Shown here in pieces: positions 51,882 through 56,799 of a stretch of DNA of 56,799 nucleotides. Position 1 is the first letter of the stretch; each line of letters starts with the position of its first letter. This DNA comes from Cruorifilaria tuberocauda (taxonomy: Eukaryota; Nematoda; Chromadorea; Rhabditida; Onchocercidae): the NCBI GenBank assembly GCA_013365365.1, contig JABVXU010000360.1:1-56799 (forward strand). Reading direction: 5' to 3'. A program made the position numbers and the translations under genes. The notes under the pieces were generated by a model that was given only the letters and a program-made list of their open reading frames with translations, was not told the origin of the DNA and ran no database searches.

Positions 51882-54172
51882 CTACAATGTAGAATTTTCA
51901 ATATTATGTCGTAATGATAAATTCCAAAAATAAAATTTTATTTAAATTATAATTTAATTTTTGAAACTTCAAATTATTCAAAATTTAATCGATCTATTTG
52001 AATTCATGAAGTGTGTCTGTAATCAAAATGATTTTTGATTAGAAAAATCACTTTATTTAACAAACCTTCCATAAACTTATCGCTATTAGCAATGATAAAT
52101 ATAAGGAATGCCGAAAATTTGATTTGTTTATAAATTTGATAATTTGAAAACATTGGAAGTTTCTGAAAAAAGTGATTCGACGGAAAATTTTTTCTGTTAC
52201 CTAATATGAACTTCCGGAATAAAAAAAAGATCCACTGAATATCTTTCTCGGATAGCTCATATTGGTCCTATGATTGTACAAATATTTCTGATAGAATTTC
52301 AATATTATCATCATATAAGAATCATTATATTATAGAATGTTTATATTAGTTAAATTTACGAAATGCTAAAAATTTATTAATTATTTTAATTGCATTATAT
52401 TAGGAGTTAAAGCAAATAATATAAAAATAATAATAGAATTATTTCAATTTGGATAAGTAAATGAATCAAGCGGCATCTGGAAATGTGGTAATTCTCAGGA
52501 AATGTTATTGGATAACAAGCTGTCGGAGAGACTTCAGAAGGATTTAAAGGATTAATTTAATGGCTGATAAATTATTCGATATTTATCATTTTTCACTATT
52601 GCAAAATTCATTAAAACGGGTTTCAGTAAAAATTGGCAATTATTTTTTATTTTTGCTCATACGTTTGAACGACTTTCCTGGATAAACATTACAAATCAAT
52701 AACGTTCATTAAATTTTCAAATGAAGAACTACTTGTAATAAATTAATATTACAGTTACCTATTACCGTATTTCTTTTTAGAATGAATATTTCTCACAAAA
52801 TTTTAAAACAGGATTCATATTTACTATGAACTGATGTTGTTCTATTTGCAGCAAATATTGTCTTAGTGAAGATTAACGAAAATTATATTTGGAATACTTG
52901 TTTATTTTCTAGTTTAAATAAAAAAGTACCATTCTTTTATCGTCAGAATTCAAGTGAACTGAGTAGGTAATAGTGTAAAGAAAAAGCTATTTGATATTCT
53001 AGTTATTCTAACTTATGGTCTTTTCAAAATATGACCTCTAAAGTTAAAATCTGTTGTTAATAACTCAAATCATTCCATAGTTTCGTTGAATTTCGTTGTA
53101 ATGTGCTTAACTATTTCTTCAATCTAAATTCTATACAATTGGCACATTTTCCATTAATTTATTGTATCGTCAATAATAACGGGAATAAAAGAAGATCACA
53201 GCTGTATTAAACAAAATTTTGATAATATAAATCATAATAGAATTTTAGAGTAGAATAAATGAATTGGAATAAAAAATGAATTGAAATGTATTTAAAATGT
53301 GTAAAAATTCGCATAGTATTAGAAGTAATTGAAGTAATCAGTGATAAACAAATTATCTTATTTATCGACGAAGTAATAAGCGAGAAAAAATTGAATTAAA
53401 AAATGACAGATCCATTTTGATAGTTTCAAAACATGCTATCTTTATTAATTTTGATAATTTCCTATTACTGAAAATGTGATCTAAACTCCTTCTCTCCGAC
53501 TATTCCATCAATTTTATTTGACGAAGCTTTTACAATTATAAAAATCATTATTTTCATTGTTTAGTAATTTATGCAAATACAGAAGTAAAATTATCTTGAA
53601 CTTCAATTTTACATTCCACAATATTCTTTCTTCATTACTAGCATTTTCTCGACTTCAGAATTAGGAATTTTTCTCTAGTTTTAAAATACAAAAAATTATA
53701 TTTGAAAAATTATATTTATAAAATGGCACATCTCAATGTGTAAATTCAAATTATGCTATAGAAATAAAAGAAATTAGTGAATTTTGTTCTATTTTTTGTT
53801 TCTTCTATCATTATCAAAGCATTTGAAGCCAAAAATTTGAAATATTAAAAAATTCAGGTATAGCTTTCCTTCTCTTTAATAAATTATTCTAAAGCTGGAA
53901 GATTATGGCATATTACCTATCTCGTTGACCTTGCTATTTCCAATTAGTGCTCTAGTAATACAATATATATAATTATTGTATTTAGATAATTTAATTTACC
54001 ATTTTACAGTTTCAACACTATTCTTCAGTGCGTTTATGAATAGCTTACAATTTTTACGATTTACAATGATATAGCGAAATTTCTATTATTATCGTTAGGC
54101 ACATTGATTCATATTCAATACGATGCGCAAGTATGGCTTGAAAATATAAAGGAAAATTTTTTATCTTTTTCA

Positions 54173-54210
54173 CATCTACGTCAGTCATCTACGTCAATCT
54201 ATGTCAGTCT
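54173..54210 (+). repeat. three imperfect copies of a CTACGTCA-containing unit
   Basis: CATCTACGTCAGT, CATCTACGTCAAT and CTATGTCAGTCT follow each other directly. Two copies contain ACGTCA, a half CRE-like motif. It is a short local duplication in otherwise AT-rich DNA. Confidence 0.7.
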
Positions 54211-55260
54211 AATACGAATCCATCAGTGGATTGAAGTTGCAATGATTGCATAATTGACAAAAGCAAATAATTTCTACTTAACTTAAAAATCATAATTAAT
54301 TGATTGTTCAAAGAGAACTAAAATTTTTTTTATTAGTGTCAATTTAAAATAAATATAAATTATTGGTCAGAATTTATTTAACAATAAAAAAACAATATTA
54401 ACAAAAATTATCTAAACTTAAGAAATGCAACATAGAAAAAATTATTGATACTAATTCTATTGATAAAAGATCGGAAGGATGAATATGAGAAGGGAAAGAT
54501 TCGATTAAGGAAATAATTGAAATCATCACGTCTCAATATTATCATAATTTTACGGTTCAGTTAAGATCCGTTAAGGAATGAAATGAATTCGATTCTGATC
54601 CTTTCAATCCTGCCATCTGAAATAGTTCATAACGAAATAAAAAAATGAGATAAAAAGTTGATATTTATATATGAAATGATCAAGATTGAGGGTCTTTCTT
54701 TTTTCTCTCCCTCTCTTCTTTTCTCTATTAATTTTTACATCAAAAATAGTAGAAAAGAAAATTTTTTGATAAATTGACGAAAGAATCATTCTGTACACAA
54801 AAAATGATCGATTAGAAACGGATGTTTTTATAACTTCCTTAAATTAAAAAATAAAGTTTAGGAAAGAAAAAATCCAACGAAATTTATTTTTCTAAAGAAA
54901 GATAGAAGAGAAAAATGGATTAATTAATGATTGTATAAAAATGAAACTTAAATAAATATAAGAAATTTGTGATTAACAGAATTCACAATTTCACATCAAA
55001 AAGAAGAAAAACAAAAAATTTCCTCCTAATTTTACTTTATCATAAATATTTTACAATTATTATGTTTAGTTGTTTTTCTTTTTTTCAGTCATCCTTTTTT
55101 TCCGTGATTCTCGATAAATATTTTTATTCAAAATATCCGGAATTGTTTGATGCCATCTGACATCATTCATATAAATGAAATGAACTTCATTGAACACAAG
55201 GACATCTCTTCGTCATAGTTTTCATCTTCTGTTAAATTTTCGCACATTCTTTCTTTTCTT

Positions 55261-55315
55261 CCCTTCCCCTCTCTACCTCTCTCTCTCTCTCCTTCTCTCT
55301 TCCTCCTTATCTCCT
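55261..55315 (+). repeat. CT-rich pyrimidine tract
   Basis: About 55 bases are nearly all C or T, including an eight-unit CT run. This simple repeat contains a chance CTACCTC; there is no gene nearby for it to regulate. Confidence 0.85.
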
Positions 55316-56745
55316 TTAACTATTTTCCAAAACATATTTAAAACATATTAAAAATATCATAACGATAAAATTATTTGATATTTTACCGTTATAATGAATA
55401 AGTTATTTCGTCCCGTTTTGAACAGATGATAAATTACGTAATAAATAGCTTGACGAAAGAAAAATATTTGAAAAAAATCGTTATAGTGATAAATCGTCAT
55501 AGTTATAAATTTTAATTTTTAATTTTTAATATTCATCTTGGGAAATAATATATTATCAAATAATTTAGTGGTCTTAATTTTTAAATAAAATTATTAAATT
55601 GAATCATTTCGGAGGCAAATTTTAATTTTTAATTTCTAATAATTTTCGTTACTTATTCCACGTTATCATATATTTTAAAGTATTTAAAATATTCGAAACA
55701 GGAAAAAAATAACTTTCTCTTTTTTCATTTCAAATGAACGATTAATTCAGTTTTAGTCATTAAATTAAAGCAAAGATCAAATATTTCAATTTTACGATCA
55801 GATGTGAATGTAATACAATGTTAGTTAATGATAAGAAAAGAAACGATAATTCATGGACTTTTATCGATGGTTGATGATAAATGGTTAATTGCAGGATTTC
55901 AATTTCGATGCAATTTTCTATTTTTACTAAATGATTTACAATATTGGAAATAGTTAAGCTTAAGGAAAATTGAATAATTAACATTAAGATGATTAAGCTA
56001 ATTAAGATGATACTGTTAAATAATATTCTTATAATTAGAAATTAATTATTAATTATTACAGTATTTCAAAATATCGATTCAAACTCCTGTCCGTATGATT
56101 TCAGTTATAAAAATTCCAAAAAATGCTTTATGATAATTTTAAAGTTAATTCAATTATTTTGTTGAATACTTCGAAAGATAAAAAATTTCACAAATATGAA
56201 TGTTCTAATTCCACTAACTCAATGAATTTAAATGTACAGGGAATTTAGTCAAACTATTATATGACGCTTTTTAGCATCCGTTGAATCTACTGAATTTTAA
56301 AATGATTTTGTCAGAACTGCTCCACCTTTTCATAAAGTTTTTCAATAAAATTAAGCCTATATGAATTTCAACTAATTCAGCAAAAAATGGTTGTTTGTTA
56401 GCTAAATTCAAGAAAGTTATGTTAGACGATGGAAAAAAATAATAAAAATTAGAAGTGCTAACAGATGGCAACCTGTCATCTGTTTTCAGTATTTCCAGTA
56501 TTTTATTTTGCTAAAATTTATGACATTAACACATGCCATCTGCAACAGTTCACCGTCATCGCTGAAAAAGCGAGGAATGTCGGCGCTTTCCTTTCAATCG
56601 TGACAAGATTTGAGTTGTTCTTTCTAGACGAGAGTGTCCTTTGTTTCTTTATATTGTGGACAATCGACTGTGACAGTCTTTGTTTCTCTTCGTAAGTAAG
56701 CAAACTGATAGCTTCTGTGATGATAGCTGATACTCTTGGGTGTAC

Positions 56746-56767
56746 CTCAAACCTGGGTAATTAAACC
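56746..56767 (-). ncRNA. SL1-like spliced-leader sequence followed by GT
   Basis: On the minus strand these 22 bases match the nematode SL1 spliced leader at 21 positions; the difference is G for A at position 15 (CCCAGGTTTGAG for CCCAAGTTTGAG). They are followed at once by GTACACC, a GT donor as in a real SL RNA gene. The first bases (GGTTTA) could pair with TACACC after the donor, five of six, much as the first stem of SL RNA forms. I see no clear Sm site in the next 100 bases, and only 32 bases upstream are in the window. It may be a divergent SL gene, an SL pseudogene, or a retroposed leader. Confidence 0.5.
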
Positions 56768-56799
56768 TTTATTAAACAAACTTGATGCATACAATAATA

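Larger units (their letters stand above)
51882..56745. other. AT-rich region without recognised genes
   Basis: I see no supportable exon. A minus-strand stretch at about 52460-52550 (reading SPTACYPITFPENYHIS) looks locally coding and could be an upstream exon of the Gln/Thr-rich gene, but it lacks a clear acceptor. Other content: a short tandem repeat at 54173-54210, a pyrimidine tract at 55261-55315, and repeated TTTTAATTTTTAAT motifs near 55500-55640. Confidence 0.4.

Noticed and set aside
55272..55278. CTACCTC let-7 seed match.
   Set aside because: Lies in a CT simple repeat with no transcript nearby.
1..56799. tRNA, rRNA, CRISPR arrays, intact transposons or viral genes.
   Set aside because: Looked for by eye on both strands; no cloverleaf with T-loop consensus, no repeat-spacer array, no transposase or reverse transcriptase motifs seen. 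A tRNA or Rfam scan could still find something I missed.

Overview
The window is eukaryotic DNA. It is AT-rich, has short introns of mostly 50-400 bp with TTTNAG-type acceptors, and carries acceptors just upstream of start codons that could take a spliced leader. It also holds a spliced-leader-like sequence near its right edge. The gene content (a Hunchback/HBL-1 orthologue with nematode-style let-7 and lin-4 seed matches, and a large UBR5 orthologue) points to a nematode. The composition fits a spirurid or filarial worm, but the genus is an inference I cannot test here.

Layout: 1-3487 is non-coding DNA upstream of hbl-1, with a near-perfect 28-bp hairpin. At 3488-10081 (+) lies a ten-exon hunchback-like zinc-finger gene, followed by about 2.7 kb of probable 3' UTR with heterochronic microRNA seed matches. 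At 12975-32837 (-) lies a 63-exon UBR5 orthologue (HECT E3 ligase) that I could reconstruct exon by exon with every phase consistent. Its 3' end converges on that of hbl-1. 32838-35991 is intergenic or promoter DNA. At 35992-39930 (-) is an eight-exon DRAM/TMEM150-family membrane protein. At 42873-46219 (-) is a three-finger C2H2 protein of unknown identity, with a GC-AG intron, whose first exon is uncertain. At 49314-51881 (-) are two large exons of a Gln-rich, Thr-rich protein I do not recognise; its 5' end was not found. The rest, 51882-56799, is AT-rich DNA without convincing genes, ending in an SL1-like sequence on the minus strand.

The genes are separate transcription units and not an obvious operon or pathway. 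The strongest functional link is inside hbl-1: coding region plus a 3' UTR with let-7 and lin-4 seed matches, the arrangement known from the C. elegans heterochronic pathway. No CRISPR array, rRNA, tRNA or intact transposable element was recognised. All gene models come from reading frames, splice signals and remembered family sequences, with no database search.
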